Below the pieces are notes generated by a model. The model was given only the letters and a program-made list of their open reading frames with translations, did no database searches and was not told the origin of the DNA. From Gamarada debralockiae (Eukaryota > Ascomycota > Leotiomycetes > Helotiales > Hyphodiscaceae): 64,000 bases of DNA. Both the position numbers and the translations under genes were made by a program. The DNA lies in NCBI GenBank assembly GCA_002803225.1, contig NXFV01000913.1:1-64000 (forward strand), read 5' to 3'. Positions 11,958 through 24,499 of the stretch are shown one piece after another (within the stretch, counting starts at the first letter, position 1; each line of letters begins with the position of its first letter).

Positions 11958-13818
11958 TTAAGTAAATGCCCCAACAATGGCCATCAAAGTTGCGGCAGAA
12001 GGACAGCTCCGAAAACTTCCCATCTGCTCCTGCCTTTCAGGATCCCGTAGCTCTTGTCCCTCAAGAAATCTTCCGCCAATAGTTGTACCAAGCCAGCGAA
12101 GACTAGCAACGCGCTGGAAATGGCATTCGTGAACCCCACCATCAGCAATCCTGTAGTACTTTGTGGGTCGTATGATTCTTGTACCATAATCCAATCGCTT
12201 GGCCGATAGGAGTCGTAGTCTGGCCTAGGGTCCAGGTTGCCTTGCCTAGCTAAGATCCAGGATAGATACAGGATGGGAAAGTCGTTTTGCTGCGGTCTGC
12301 AGAATTTGGTCGAATATTCTGTCCGTGCCAGTTGCTGCAGATGAGGTAAACAGAACTCCCTCATCCCTTTCGAAGGCTGATTTGACCTGGCCATTCAAGC
12401 ATGTCTTCCCATTTTTCCACTTCTGATGCAGAGTTTTCAGTGATTCGGGAGGTGGCCTGGTCGAGACCAGTACGGAGCTCGATTTATTGGTATATTCTGC
12501 TCGAGTTGGACCAAATTTTCTCCCCCCACATTCAATACCAGAGGAGGCGAAACATCTTGAAGAGATAGGAGTCTCTTCTCATGGATTTTAGTTGCTATTG
12601 AACCATCAGTCAGCTGTGCCAGAAGTCTCCCCTGAAAGTGGAACGAGACTTACCATTTGTTTCTTCTAGAAGAACATCCAGAGTATCATCGATGGTGTGT
12701 GTTGGTGTGTTGGTGTACTCGGAAATGAGCTGACGATACTTTGCGTGCTTCGAGACAAGTAGTTCATGTTGCTTTCGTTGGAACTCTTGGGCTTCCTTTG
12801 CCAACGCTTCATTCCAATCCACGATCTGGAGAGAGCATTTATAGAACGAATATTTTAGGTCCAGCTTAGTACCATAGAAGCCTTCAAGATATCCATATAC
12901 TGCCGACGGCAACGCTCCGCGTCAAGTGAATCTGATGTACTGAGTGGTGTTGCGCGTCCTCTCAACTCCTCCAGTGGACTTTGATTGCGTTTCAAAAGAC
13001 GTTCAGCAATCACAATGAGAGTGCAAGCAACGAAAGTCTCTTCTGATCCTGGAAATGGAATGATATAATAACCTTTTAGCCTCCTCCCAATCAGTCTCTT
13101 TGGCAGCTAGCCGCCACTGTTTGACCACGAAGGGGCATTGTAATAAACCTGAAGTGGAGAGAAGACCATGTTATCGAAGGATAAATCAGCCTCCAGTAGA
13201 GCTTTGATCAAGATAGATCGTTCCTCAGGCGGGATATTGGCCTCTGCCAGTGTGAACAGATTTGGGGCAGGTGGGTCGGCCGTTATCCTCACGTAGTATC
13301 GGCTGTCCTGAAGATAATCTAAAGCCGCCTTCATATACTGGCCACCTGCTTGCCACTTGACTAGTAATATTTCCAATGCATGACGGTATTCGTATAGTCC
13401 TTTGATCATTCGCAGAAGATCCGAGCAATCCACCGGGCCTGCAGGAATACTAATGTCGCCAAACATTAACTGCACCCTTACAAATCTAGCAAAGACTGAC
13501 CGACTTTACAAAGACCTCGAACACCACTCGAACACGAAGACAGTCCTTCCCCATCTGCCCAAGCATCTCCTGTCGCAGAACTAGACACATCAGAATTTTC
13601 GAAGGCCCCATTCGTCAATCTTCATACGATATGCGTGAATCCTGCGTGAAGCAGTTAGTATTTGGAAGACAGGAAAGTCGAAAAGAGATATGTGGTGCTT
13701 ACGAAGCCTTGAAACCGCGGCGACGCCGCAGCTTTTCTTGGATATCTTTCAGTGTTCTGCCTTTGGAATTGTAAAGCCGTATCAGCTCAGCTTTTTGGGC
13801 ATTCCAATCTTTTGGCAT
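11958..13818 (-). pseudogene. Clr5-domain gene copy A, broken
   Basis: Clr5 is a short fungal N-terminal domain of unknown or DNA-associated role. The start ATG at 13818 opens MPKDWNAQKAELIRLYNSKG. Exon 1 ends in GFKAS at a GTAAGC donor (about 13700), and after a CAG acceptor the second exon continues as IHAYRMKIDEWGLRKF, completing the Clr5 domain. A stop then follows, and the next block (SDVSSSATGDAW...) lies in another frame. The body (PNLFTLAEANIPPEERSILIKALLEADLSFDN, given here only as a landmark near 13260-13160) is open. Another frame change occurs between CRRQYMDILKA and the FYGTKLDLKYSFYK block near 12890. A second module spans 12394-11958. Copies B, C and D share these blocks, which is how the breaks were recognised. 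Confidence 0.68.
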
Positions 13819-14417
13819 TGTACAATTAGTTTGCTTGTCAGAATGAGGGAAAGAAGGCAGATTACAGCATCGGTATAAGGAATCTCGAGTAATCGCATTT
13901 TTAACGACGAAGGCGTGAAATATGTTCAGGTTGTGGGTGGGTGGTATGTTGTGGGTGGTAGACCACAGCCAAAAGGAAAAGGTCGCAGCCTTGTCGGATT
14001 TCCGTTGGGAGACTGTCATCGCTCATCCCGTGGTGCATTGCGCATTCAGTGCATGGTTCTCTCAGCTGAACAAAGCGTAATCCTCAGCATCCATGTATTA
14101 GTACGGTCAATCGTTTGATTGCACTCATTCCAACCAGTTCCGGTTTCGCTGGATTTCGTGGTCGATCACGAAGCGACTGCGTGACTGTAGCCCGTTTCAC
14201 TTCTCGAATGCAGACACTCTCGCACCCAAGGGTCGATCTTTGATCGCAGCCGAATCTGTCTGATCTATCGAAGTAAGATTATGGCCAGGGACAGCCCAAA
14301 AATCAGCATGTTTAGCGACGGGATTACTCCAACACCTCTCGCTCCCGTCAGAAGCCGTGAAGCCCCTGGTCAATATTCGGGTAGCAAGTTCGGATCGAGC
14401 CCGTTAAGAGGGCCGAG

Positions 14418-14670
14418 GGCTTGAAATCGGACCCTTTTTGAAAATGACCAAGAACACCCAAAATCTCTACGTGCGCGCGACTTTATATTTAAAAATTCAA
14501 TTTTCATCAGAACATGCTACTTTTAAGCTTATATAAATTAAGAAGCAGATGCATCTTTTATATAATTTCAGAATCAATTGGAATTGATTTTGCAATTATA
14601 GAAGAATTATTCTTACAGCCTATAAAGCTCGAATTTTTCGCTTATTTGAAAATGGTCCGATTTTCAAGCC
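14418..14670. mobile_element. 253-bp TIR element (MITE-like)
   Basis: GGCTTGAAATCGGACC at 14418-14433 is inverted, with one extra A, at the right end (14654-14670). The match continues loosely inward through a T-run. The interior is strongly AT-rich and non-coding. No clear target duplication was found. Confidence 0.5.
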
Positions 14671-15149
14671 GCCAGCCTTCGTACGTTCCCTGATTCTGTG
14701 GCGTATATGGGGTTCGGATACTACCTGATTAATTCCTTGTGACTTGTTGCCTTGGTGTTTCATTACCGTATTGTGCGATAACCGAATGCCTCGCGGAGGG
14801 CTCGGATAGCGTTTTGTGGTTGCTGATTCGCTAAGCGACGACGGAAAATGCGAACCTCGTTGTAAGGAAGGGGCTCGCCGATGATGATTGGACCTGCGGA
14901 CAAAAAAATGAGTGATATGAGTGGCAATACTCACAGTCCATCCTGCATTAGCCACGACGAAAACAGCCTCGTGTTTTTGCACTTGTTCTTCGTTGCTGCA
15001 CATTCGCAGCGGGGGTTTCCTCATGAAACGGAAGCGTATGATATCCAACGTCAGAAAGGCAGGCAGTGCTATAATTTCCTCAATCGCCTTGTGTCTTTGC
15101 ACTTTCAAATATGGTTCGCTTCTCTTTTCTTGCGTGGCTGTTTTCCTGG

Positions 15150-15155
15150 TATAAG
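15150..15155 (+). promoter_or_regulatory. Probable TATA box of F1
   Basis: TATAAG lies 185 bp upstream of the ATG. The same hexamer sits at the equivalent place in the other two family copies (25435 and 31101), inside otherwise diverged flanks, which supports a core promoter element. Confidence 0.5.
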
Positions 15156-15334
15156 ACCTGGGTCCCCGAGGTCAACCAAGTGCTACTTCTACCACCAGTT
15201 GAAGCTTTCCCATATCCTCCACCCTGTCGACTATTTAAACATCGCCAAGGGTACAGACTTCCTTCTACTCAAGAAAAGCTTCTTGAAGTCACTTTAAGTG
15301 CCCAAACTTCCTCGCAATAGTATCGCACCAAAGC

Positions 15335-16089
15335 ATGAAAAACTCGCAGACGAAATGGAGAAGCCGTGCTGCTCCATCACAGTATGTTATGGAACCTCAT
15401 ACATCCTCTTCATCTCCACTCGTCTAACACTCTCTTTTTGCAGACATCCGGGTACTCCGCAGCCGAAGTCGAAGTCCCAGAAGTATGCAGCCCCGACCAA
15501 CCATCGCGTCCCTCCCATCTCATCAACCGTCGGCGGAGGTTCCAGAACATCGTCATACACAGCTCTCACTCCGCAAGCCCTTCAGCAGCACGATCTCCAC
15601 CAAGCGTCCTCGCTTCGCGATGTCAAACTCGAATATATTCTGGTCGATCAAGTCAGGCGTATTGAAGGAGGTTTCAACTCCCTTGGGGTCCATCTCGACC
15701 ATGCCATACATGTCAAACTCTACCATGAGCCCATCGGCATGGCCACTATGGAGCGCTTCCAAGCTTATTCGACCTATCCCCAACATCCCAGTGCATACCA
15801 AGTCCACGCAACACAACTCAACGCGACTGCTACCACACAGACCCCTTCCCTGGAATATACTTATGGTGCATCATCGGTCGTCGCCAACTCCGGCGGGGAA
15901 GCCATTGATAGGGATTACTATTCGCAGAGCAGCTCCATAGATGCCATTGTCTTCGCCCCAGAGCCAGAATATCATGTTTCAGGCTCAGCGTACGCCCATT
16001 TTGTTGCGCATTGGGACAACGACTTCGATGGCGTCGGCACACAATTCGACTCATATCCTTATTGGGACCACACAGACTCACCTTTCTAG
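15335..16089 (+). CDS. Family F copy 1, unrecognised two-exon protein
   Basis: I do not recognise this family. Gene model: exon 1 15335-15381 (47 bp, MKNSQTKWRSRAAPSQ), intron 15382-15443 (GTATGT to TTTGCAG), exon 2 15444-16089; the frame closes to 230 aa. The two sister genes at 25649 and 31301 have a first exon of exactly the same length and the same splice phase, which fixes the start. There is no signal peptide or membrane segment. The first 80 residues are basic and Ser/Pro-rich, probably disordered. A conserved core follows (LEYILVDQVRRIEGGFNSL, then HVKLYHEPI and MERFQA), then a Tyr/Gln/Thr-rich middle and a C-terminal block with SIDAIVFAPEPEY and VGTQFDSYPYWD. The nearest neighbour is the broken Clr5 copy A, transcribed away from it. 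Confidence 0.7.
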
Positions 16090-16399
16090 ACAAGTGATTC
16101 TTCACAGGAGGGGAGGTTTTGACGAAGTGTCACGTGAATGTTCCCCTTGGAAAAGGGGCTTATGGTAAACTGGGAAGGAGCGACGGAGTCAGGGAGTATA
16201 GGTACAGGCCAAAAGGCGGAAATAAATCTGGGAATATTTGATAAACTTTCGAATTTTAAAGGCTACACTCGCTTGCTCAATAACCAAGAAAAACTTTCTG
16301 CGCGCATCTATGCATCCAACGAGACTCATCATTCATCCCGCGAATGTGCATAGGAGTCAAAAATACCCTTACCACATATATACAAGAAATCACGCAGAT

Positions 16400-18575
16400 G
16401 CATCCGAGACTTGTATGCCTCCAAGAGGCGTTCGCCTACTAAGAAGAAGGTGCAATCCCGGACGAGTTTAGCCGCGTCTCGAGACGTTGCGATGTCCAAT
16501 AGAAGCATACTCCACTTTCCTGTGAACGTGCCCCACTTTGACTGCATAAATGCTTGGCGCCCGTTGTAATGGATAGATCTACACGAGATCCCAGTCATTG
16601 GGGTCGTTATTTCGGAGTAAGCTAGTAGAACGGCCTTCGTTAAAGTGACCTGGTTTTCTGGTGGGACGGTCTAGAGGATGAGGTCGAATATGCTTGTTTT
16701 TTCTGGTCTAGCTGTGAAGGGTCCAGAGAACAGAGCTATCTGATGTTTTTGGAGGTCAGACTGAACATAATGTTGCAGATCTAGCTGGCTAGCTTTCCAC
16801 TTTTGCTGCACCACCAGCATGGCATTACGCAGTTCCGAGGACAATCCTTCTGACAGAGTTCCCTGATTCAGAGTTTTAGTAGTGGCCGGAGTTAAAGCCA
16901 CTCCAAGGTTATTCAATAGCTAGGAGTGGGAACGCCTTGAAAGTCTCAAGGTTATTTCCCTTGAAATTTGGCAATCGTTGAACGACTAGACGATCGAGCA
17001 AGAAGACTCCTCGAATATTCAACCAGACCTACTATTTGCTGCCTCTTCTGGAAGATTATTCAACGAATCGTCAATGCTGGATATTGGTTTTCCAGTATAT
17101 GTTGAAAAAAAAGCCTACGATACTTTATCAATTTTTCGAGCTGGTCCACACCCTTAATAAATGGCCAACTTGGCAAATTAGACCCCGCTTTTCACCAATG
17201 GCGGGCCTGATACGAGGCAGTACGGTTATTGGTCGGGCATAAAATCGACTTATTTTTGCTAGTAATTTCACCAATTTGAATGCCCTCTTAGAGTCCATTT
17301 TCTTTGCAAGATGCCCGGATTTTTTCAAGTGAAGTTATATTCCACGGAAAAACCCCCTCTCCTCGTATATCAGGTCTTGCTTTTGTAGTTTTTACAGCGT
17401 TTCTTGAAGATCTTTTAAGGCCCCCTTCGAGCTACAACAAATGCCTTGGATCTCTTTGCAATCACTACTTTTACCGCCCCGGAAACCATCTTCACCTTCA
17501 CAACTAGAGCTACCACCACAATCGTATCGTATCGTATCACCCTGTGATATCTCTACAGCCTTTCTCTTCCTCTTGGCACACGTGCCTCCTTCTGAATCCA
17601 CGGACTTTTTTAAAATGAGTTTTGTATCCTTTAGTACTACACTTGAGACTAACATTTGATAGGCCGTTTAGAGCACGCGAGATACAAAGAATTGAGGAAG
17701 AATCTTGTGTCAAACGTAAGAATAAAATTAGAGAGTCAGAGGAGGTTAGTGTTTGATAAAAGCGTGTTTCGATCAGGGTTCAAAACCCTAGTAAATAAGC
17801 CCATTGAACGCCGCTCCTGTCGACGCTCTTGGACTTCTTTCAATAACTCTGAATTCCAATCCTCGACCCGATCGAGATATGTTTCGAACGAAGGATCCAG
17901 TTCCAGTTCCAATTCCCAATCTAAACAGTCGTTTAAAATGTTGACGTACTCCCCAAAGCATCGTTCCACGTCTATAAAGTCCGAGACACTGAGGGGTGCG
18001 GCAGTCTTTTGATGTCCTCGGCTCGGCTTTGGACACGTTACAACATAGGTTCGGCAACTACAATTCTCGCACATTCATAGAATGTCTTTGCTGATTGTAG
18101 AACTACCATGTCTGAGTGATGTAGACATCTTGATCTCTTCCCAATAGTCCTTTTCGACGGCCTGTGGCTAATATTTCGTCCACATCGGCATATTGTGAGG
18201 AACTTCCGAGTAGAGCACACTGTCAAAGGAAAATATAGTCTCGAGAAGAACTGTTGCTAGAATAGTACGTTCATTCAATAGCACATTGACTTCTATCAGC
18301 TGGAATAGATTGGGGATATGCGGGCCTTTCATTATCCTGAAGCAGTACGTGGCGTTTTGGAGGAAATCTGCCGCTGCCTTCATATATTCCCTATCGGGTT
18401 GCTATTTAACCAGCAGTATTTCTAATGTATAGAGGTCTTGGATAAATCCTTTGATCGTAGGTAGAAGATCTAAGCACTTCACGGGGCCGGCTACGAGGGA
18501 CGGCCTTTGCTCGATCTGTATTTATGCAGGCCTCATTCATCAATCTTCATGCGATATGCGGGATTAATTTATTTC
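16400..18575 (-). pseudogene. Clr5-family copy C, broken and lacking exon 1
   Basis: The recognisable part starts near 18562 with AYRMKIDE, a stop in place of the Trp of Clr5, and GLHKYRSSKG. The Clr5 first exon is absent. Next come the module NLFQLIEVNVLLNERTILA (near 18300), the ERCFGEYVNILND block (about 17965) and a DRVEDWNSELLKEVQE coiled-coil-like stretch. A second module near 16900-16440 includes SIFDLIL, VTLTKAVLLAYSEI and DCTFFLVGERLLE. Stops and shifts separate these blocks. The copy lies directly downstream of copy B on the same strand, so both may come from one tandem duplication. Confidence 0.62.
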
Positions 18576-18905
18576 GAGATTAGCTGACAGGAAGACTTTT
18601 GCTGTGATTCTTCGAACTAAAACCGGCTTATCTTTCTAAGGTGCGAGGGAGGCTCTTCTTATACAGAGCCTTGGTCTAGGTTTAACTACATTTGGGCCTC
18701 AGGCACCAAGGCAAAAAGTGGGTCTGACATGACATTGCCAAAGTGTGTCGGTCATGTTTACTCACGTGGATACTCACTCTTGTTTTGCTCTCAAAGCCAA
18801 TGCATCAGAGTGAATTTAGATAAGAAACTGATAGAGGAACCCAAAGGTATAGAGACCTCATTCTATGCCTTGCTTTCTAGATTCAAGAAGGCGATGCGAC
18901 GACCT

Positions 18906-20028
18906 TTAAAAACTCTCCCCGAGTTCTTTGTCTGATTCCTCAATTTCGTTCCCCCATTCGCCGACTTCCCACTCCATCATATCTAGCAAGTACTTGTAGT
19001 ATGAGGAGTCCACCTCTGCATTTCTATCCTTGAAATATCTCAAGATAGCCATATACTCCTGCCTGTGGTAATCATATTTTGCGAATTTGAAAACGCCCGA
19101 TTTCAGTCGATGTCCAAACTCCAACTCGGATTGTGCAACGCCAATGATCTTTCACCTATGACAAGAGAGGCTGATTCTAGGACAAGTTGGGCAGCTTCGT
19201 ATGACATCCACACCTCGAGTCTCATCATGGAAAGCTTCTTTTGGGCATTTTCCCATCGTGGCTCGGTGCAAGCTTCACACCACCGTTTGAAATCCCAGGC
19301 TGACACGAAGCTTGAAGGGCTGACGTCGAACGAAACCATCAAGAATGCCTTGCTCAGAGCGATCTGTTTGTTGTGCGGAGTGACGTATTCGCATATCAGA
19401 TCGAAAAAGCTTCTTTGATTCTCTCCACGCTTGAATATCGGAACATCGAAAACCTCCTTTCCAAGAACAGCAGCGATGTTTTCGTCGGATGATCCATCTG
19501 AGTGCCAATTTTCTAAAAGACGCACCAGAATTTCGAGGGTCTTCGATCCGGTATCATCGAGAGAAGGGCCGTTTTTACTTCCTATTGATCTCGTCGGAAA
19601 TGGGCCGAAAGTTCTCAGGGGCCTCGTTTCAGTTGAGCTGGTTTTGGGACCAAGGCCGAGTTGTTCCCCAGTGCCATGGATACCTGTTGACGATTGAGCT
19701 TGAGAAGGTTTTCTGGATTTATTCTTTCGAATCTTCCATTCATCAAGCTTCATACGATATGCGCGAATGCTGCGTAAGTGTAAGGTTTTCCCAGCCTGAG
19801 CTAATACTCAAGTCGAGCAGGATGGATGGGACACACTCACGAGGCATCAAAGTTGCGCTTGAGCTTCATCAAGCTCCGAACATCTTCAAGCGTATGGCCT
19901 TTGGTGATATAGAGCGTCTCGATCTCGTTTCTATGGGAAGCCCAATTTTTAGGCATGGCTGGGTCCTTTGCAGCCAAGAGAGATTCCAAGAAGGCGGTTG
20001 GTATGCAAGGCTTTCGCTTCAGATCCAA
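18906..20028 (-). pseudogene. Clr5-domain gene copy B, nearly intact with one frame change
   Basis: Exon 1 runs 20028-19841. The core Clr5 start MPKNWASHRNEIETLYITKG is at 19956, and an in-frame ATG at 20028 is possible. The intron 19840-19770 is GTGAGT to GCAG. Exon 2 from 19769 completes Clr5 with IRAYRMKLDEWKIRK and runs open through SFFDLICEYVTPHNKQIALS to LVIGERSLALHNP. Family alignment then requires the other frame (LEFGHRLKSGVFKF, HRQEYMAILRYFKD), which is open to the stop at 18906. I found no donor/acceptor pair in matching phase across 19130-19060, so a one-base indel near 19110 is more likely than an intron. If it is a sequencing error, this would be the only functional Clr5 copy in the window, about 360 aa. 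Confidence 0.62.
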
Positions 20029-21585
20029 TTGTTAACCTTCCAATTGGTCGAGGCACTGTGAGGAATATGAGTTTTCTACAGATGATGCTATATTGTTGAC
20101 ATGAAAGCTATATCAAACGAGTCGGTGGGATAGCAGAAGGAAAGGCAATACGATGAGGAATGGCCAAGCCAGAGAAATGAAGTTCTCCCTTATTCTCAAA
20201 AATCCGGAAAGTGTAAATGCACATTTTCGACAGGGTGCTGTATCACACTAGTGTGGCGGTGGTGGATGTGATGTCTGGAGAGGCTGCCTGATTGCCGGCG
20301 GTGGCTGCTCTCTAACCTTCTATGAAAGGTGAACTTCCCTAAATCCTCCACTCGCATCAAAGTTTTTCAACAAATGAAATATGACTACTTTGATTGCATA
20401 TAGAAGGCATTTAACGTAGTGGAAACCCGAGTATCCTGCCTGTGGTGCGTTCTTTGTTGGAGAAGCTTCCTATTCCCGGCTCAGCCTTGTGTTCTGTGCC
20501 GGTTCTGCGGGTCTATTATCAACGTTCTAGCTTCTGTACCCGTCCCGTCTGCAATTACCTTCGTATTGCTTCATGTCGTGAGAGACATGACATAGCAGCT
20601 TCACCTGTAAGATGTTTTGGTAGTGCCGGTGGTATTGAATTTATGCCGGAAGACGAGAGTCGCAAAGGCCGCCCAGAGTTCAAGATAAGCGCAAAAGAAC
20701 CGAAAGAAAAGGTACTTGTATGTGAAGGACCTTTTCTGCAATACTACCTGAGGTCTATCGCTGAAAATTTAGACTAGTGGCTCATACAAAGATGATCTTC
20801 TCAATATGATTTATCAGTTTCATCCGCGGTGGCGGCGCCCGAAACTTTGCGAAAAGACGGGGGTACCATTGACTCGTGCAATTTGCAGTTTTCGCGGGTG
20901 CTGGACCGCTGGACAAGAACATTTGCGTCCCTGCCCGACCGCCGTAGCTCCTACAGGTCGAGTAGTGAGGTGATACGTATTCTTTTGGCATCAATTGTCG
21001 TCAATCAATCAAAATCACTCAACCCCCTCTTTCTCCCAGCTCCCTTGGAAATCCCCACGCATCATCCCAATTCCACAGTTTATTTCCCCGACGTACTTTA
21101 CTTTATGGAGTAATCCTAGATTCGGTCCAAACTGCATGTTATGGATTTCCTAACATCTTTCCTGAACCCGTGTAACGCCACAAGATGGGGATCAATGGCA
21201 TTCTGGCAGCCGGTTTGTGCACTTTTTGTCTTCGCTTCGGGCTTCACCCTTTAAGTTGGCCAAATAAGTCGTCGCAAGTGTGCAGGAAAGTGTCAAATAG
21301 GAATCTAAGCAGCCAGACATAGGCTGTAATTTTCCGGTTCTGTTGTTGATTGTATCAATAATTGAGAAGTTGTGTTGAATTTAGGACAGACTCCAAAGAA
21401 CTATCAGAGTTGTGGGACACCATGGATACCAAGGAAATCAGGATAGGTGACCCTACCACGTGCTTGATGGCTTGGTCCACTCCCAGTGGCCCCAGTATCT
21501 ATTCCACTTAAATGCTCCACTGACTTAATCTTATAGTGAATTGTGAACCAACGCCCCTGCAATTGTAGAACTTTTCTACTATTTC
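20029..21585. other. Intergenic stretch between Clr5 copies B and D
   Basis: No supported gene. A 111-codon plus-strand frame (20442-20777) has no domain or splice context. No clear inverted repeats or RNA genes were seen. Confidence 0.4.
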
Positions 21586-23473
21586 ATCTTTGCCCGCTGA
21601 GCGTCCAGGATGGCCACATACTGTTCTCGATCCCTCCATTGCATCAGATACTTGTCCTGATGACTATACGAATCATATGTTAGATCCATAGATATCAAGA
21701 GATCCTTTAAGTCAAATCGAGATTTGCAATTCTTTAAAAGACGTTCTGCGACCAAGCAGTGGGTAGAATCGAGGACCAGGTCCGCTGCCTCTGAAGACGT
21801 TTAATTTCCCAGCTGCACCAGGGCAAGCGTTGCCTTGAATACGTTCCAGCTGGATTGGGTGACTGCCCAGCGCCAACTAAGGAATCCGTCTGGAGCATCT
21901 CCCAGGGAGCCTCACTTTAGAGTACGCCAGCAGAAGGGTTTTGGTGAATGGGATCTGCTCGCGCCGAAGAATAGTCTGCCGAATGAGGTCGAATACACTT
22001 CTGCGAGAAGATTTGCAAAGTAGAGCTATGTTCGCGTTAATTAACTGAATATAGCTTTTCAGGCATAGGCGACCAGCTTTCCAATTTTGTTGCAGGGCCT
22101 TACTGCCCTAGGTGTTGCCAAAGATATGGACACCGACAGATGTCTACCATCATGGGTTCCTTGCAAAAGTGACCTGTTAGACTCATTCCGGTTCGATGGA
22201 CTGGAAGGCGCCCCATCTTTAATGAGTCTTGAGGGCTTATCGCAAATTTTCGCAGCTGTTGAAAAGTTAGACTATCAAGTCCGAAGGAACTCTGAAATAA
22301 GGGATGAGATTTACTATTTGCTTCTTCTACTAGGGAGCTATCCAAAGAATGATCTATGTTGCTTGTTGCTTCGTTCGTTTGAGTGGAATTAAGCTTGGTG
22401 ATCCTCGTGATTTCTAGCCTGAAGGCGTTGTTGTTTTATTGGAGTTTGTCGGCCTCATTCGATGACACGTCCTTCCAATCAATGATTTGAAGGGAATATT
22501 GTAAAATGATATGTTCAAGTCATGTTCAACATCTTTGAAGTCGTTTAAGATATCCATATACTTCCGCCGGCAGCCTTCGGCATCATGGGTAGCACGAGCC
22601 TTCTCAGCCGCTCCAGTTGGTCTTGGGTGCGTCTCAAAAGACTCTCAGCAAGTGCAATGAGAGCGCAACTAAGGAACATCTCTCCTATTCCTTGAAATAT
22701 AATGGCGGAGTAATATAGCCACCCCTGGCCGCTGCCCATTGTTCTCCCTAGCCGCTAGTCGTCACCATTGGATCCACAAAGGGACAGTTTGAGAAGTCCT
22801 CCCCGAAGGTGATCCGAATGGTGCACTTTGTTGGAGTCTCAGATCAGACTCCAAAAGAACTTTCATCAAAACTGAACGTTCGTCAAGCGGCACATTGTCC
22901 TGTGCCAGGGTAAATAAAATCCGGATTCAGTGGGTCTCCGTTATCCACTCCCAAGATTCAGCATATTCGAGGATTTTCAACGCTGCCTTCATAAACTCTC
23001 CGCCAGGCTGCCACTGGATCAGCAACGTCTCCAGTGAACATCGTTTTGCGTGCCGCGCCCCGATCTCGAAAAAGACGATCTGAGCAGCTCACAGGCCCGT
23101 TCGGAATATTGATGTTCTAAAATATCAGCTGCACGTCTTCAGATGCGTCGAGTGTGCGGACGGAAGATGTTTCGACGGCCACAGGAAGACTCGAGCTTTG
23201 TGGATTCTTGGATCGCTTTCGAGCATTTAGATCGATCGGCTTTTCTTTGTTCAATTGTATTTCCGATACCCCATTCGCCAATCTTCACACGATATGCGCG
23301 AGTCGTACGGCGAAAGTGTTAGCAGTTTAAAGGTCGGAGAATTGAAAGCCGGAAAGCAATTACTTACGATGCCTTGAACCCATGGCAGCGTCGCAGTATA
23401 TCCCGAACATGTTACCCTCTGTAGTGTACGGCGGTACGATCTCAACCCTGTGGGCATCCCAAGCTTCGGGCAT
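21586..23473 (-). pseudogene. Clr5-domain gene copy D, heavily decayed
   Basis: The start ATG at 23473 opens MPEAWDAHRVEIVPPYTTEG, aligning with the Clr5 start of copies A and B. The rest of exon 1 is shifted, but a GTAAGT donor is retained. The next exon reads AYRVKIGEWGIG. Further blocks are DERSVLMKVLLESDL-like sequence (near 22860), LAESLLRRTQDQLERLRR (near 22640), CRRKYMDILNDFKDVE (near 22570), VFDLIRQTILRREQIPFTK (near 21990) and a C-terminal YLMQWRDREQYVAIL (near 21640). Stops and frame changes are frequent. It is divergent from family F copy 2, mirroring the arrangement of copy A and F1. Confidence 0.65.
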
Positions 23474-23952
23474 CGCGTGTGGAGTCGGATGAATGAATGG
23501 ATCTAGTGGGACAAATCTCAACATGAGTCGATAGACATTTCACTAGAATTTTGAAAGGTATGACAATATGTCGGGATGTGGGCGGTAAGTGGAGGAAGAA
23601 ACTGCTAACAGACTTTCCCGAATTTTCGCTTCGGATTCAATCGTTTATTGCACATTGCATTCCAGACGTACCGATGCTTCCTCCCAACAATGTGCCAGCC
23701 ATACACTACAGGGGCTCGGCATATATCGCATCCTGGCTCCGGGATGGGCATGGGTTTGTGATCATGCTAGGGTATTTTTTGGGCGAAGTCTAATTGTGGC
23801 TTTGGCGAAGTTAGGAGTTTTGCAACATCCCTTACATGAAGCCATAGGGCAGAAAAGCGGGATGGAGCTGCTCTCTGACTGGCCGACGACAAGGTATATA
23901 CGCGCAAGACCATCCCTGGCGGCGATCTCTCCCTGCATCACTTCTACTACAG

Positions 23953-24071
23953 TACCTATCAGGCCGAAAAGTTGTAGCGAAACAGGGGGTTCCAGGCTGG
24001 CACATACCAGACTGTAAACAAAGTCACCCTTTCACACCCTTGACTCGCTACAACTTTTCGGCTGATAGGTA
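23953..24071. mobile_element. 119-bp MITE, copy 1
   Basis: The element runs from TACCTATCAGGCCGAAAAG to the inverted CTTTTCGGCTGATAGGTA, giving about 27-bp arms around a short interior with GGGTTCCAGGCTGGCACA. A second copy of the same length with the same interior lies at 43897-44015. It has TA at both ends and no coding capacity, so it is a non-autonomous DNA element, possibly mobilised by a Tc1/mariner-type transposase. Confidence 0.8.
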
Positions 24072-24499
24072 GTATCGTAAATGTCGTGCTGCGCCACCCT
24101 TTCCGTCAATCAAATACCGGGGTGGAGTGAACTCATGGCGAATCACAGCGCCAACAATAATTAGAACCGAGAATTAGCTGCACAATGATGCTTCTGCCTT
24201 CCTTCGAACAGTTTCTCCAGAAACTGTGAACTGTATCGCGATACAGTAAAACTTGCTTTCTCTCAGAGTTCTGTCTGACGAAGCTCGAGGTTGCCTCAAC
24301 GGCAGAGCATCTGAGCGCCTTCTCTTTCTGCCATCTCTGGAATTTGATCCTCGAAGATTGAACACGAATAGCATCCCCAAGCAAAAACTACGCCTGGGTA
24401 CTCGTGCGACGCTAATCCCGGTTTGGCCGGTAAAAAGATCACAATCGCTGCGCAGCACAGCAACCCAGGGACCACCAAAGTCACTTCCAGCCTTGCATC

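Larger units (their letters stand above)
15025..16335 (+). repeat. Duplicated unit F1 (promoter, gene, 3' flank)
   Basis: This unit is collinear with 25316-26870 and about 31020-32400. Shared blocks are an upstream stretch containing CAACGTCAG and TTTCAAA words, the TATAAG box, the two-exon gene and a 3' flank of about 230 bp. Flank landmarks include GTGTCACGTGAATG, CGGAGTCAGGGAGT, TTTGATAAACTTTC and GAGACTCATCATTCATC. Homology stops at about 16335, immediately after the last landmark. Confidence 0.75.

Noticed and set aside
14620..15108. 162-codon minus-strand open frame
   Set aside because: No domain. It runs from the right arm of a TIR element into the shared F upstream block, which aligns as non-coding DNA with the other copies.
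19489..20061. 190-codon plus-strand open frame
   Set aside because: It lies antisense to Clr5 copy B, whose exon structure and homology to the other copies explain the sequence.
20442..20777. 111-codon plus-strand frame
   Set aside because: No domain, splice context or paralogue in the window.
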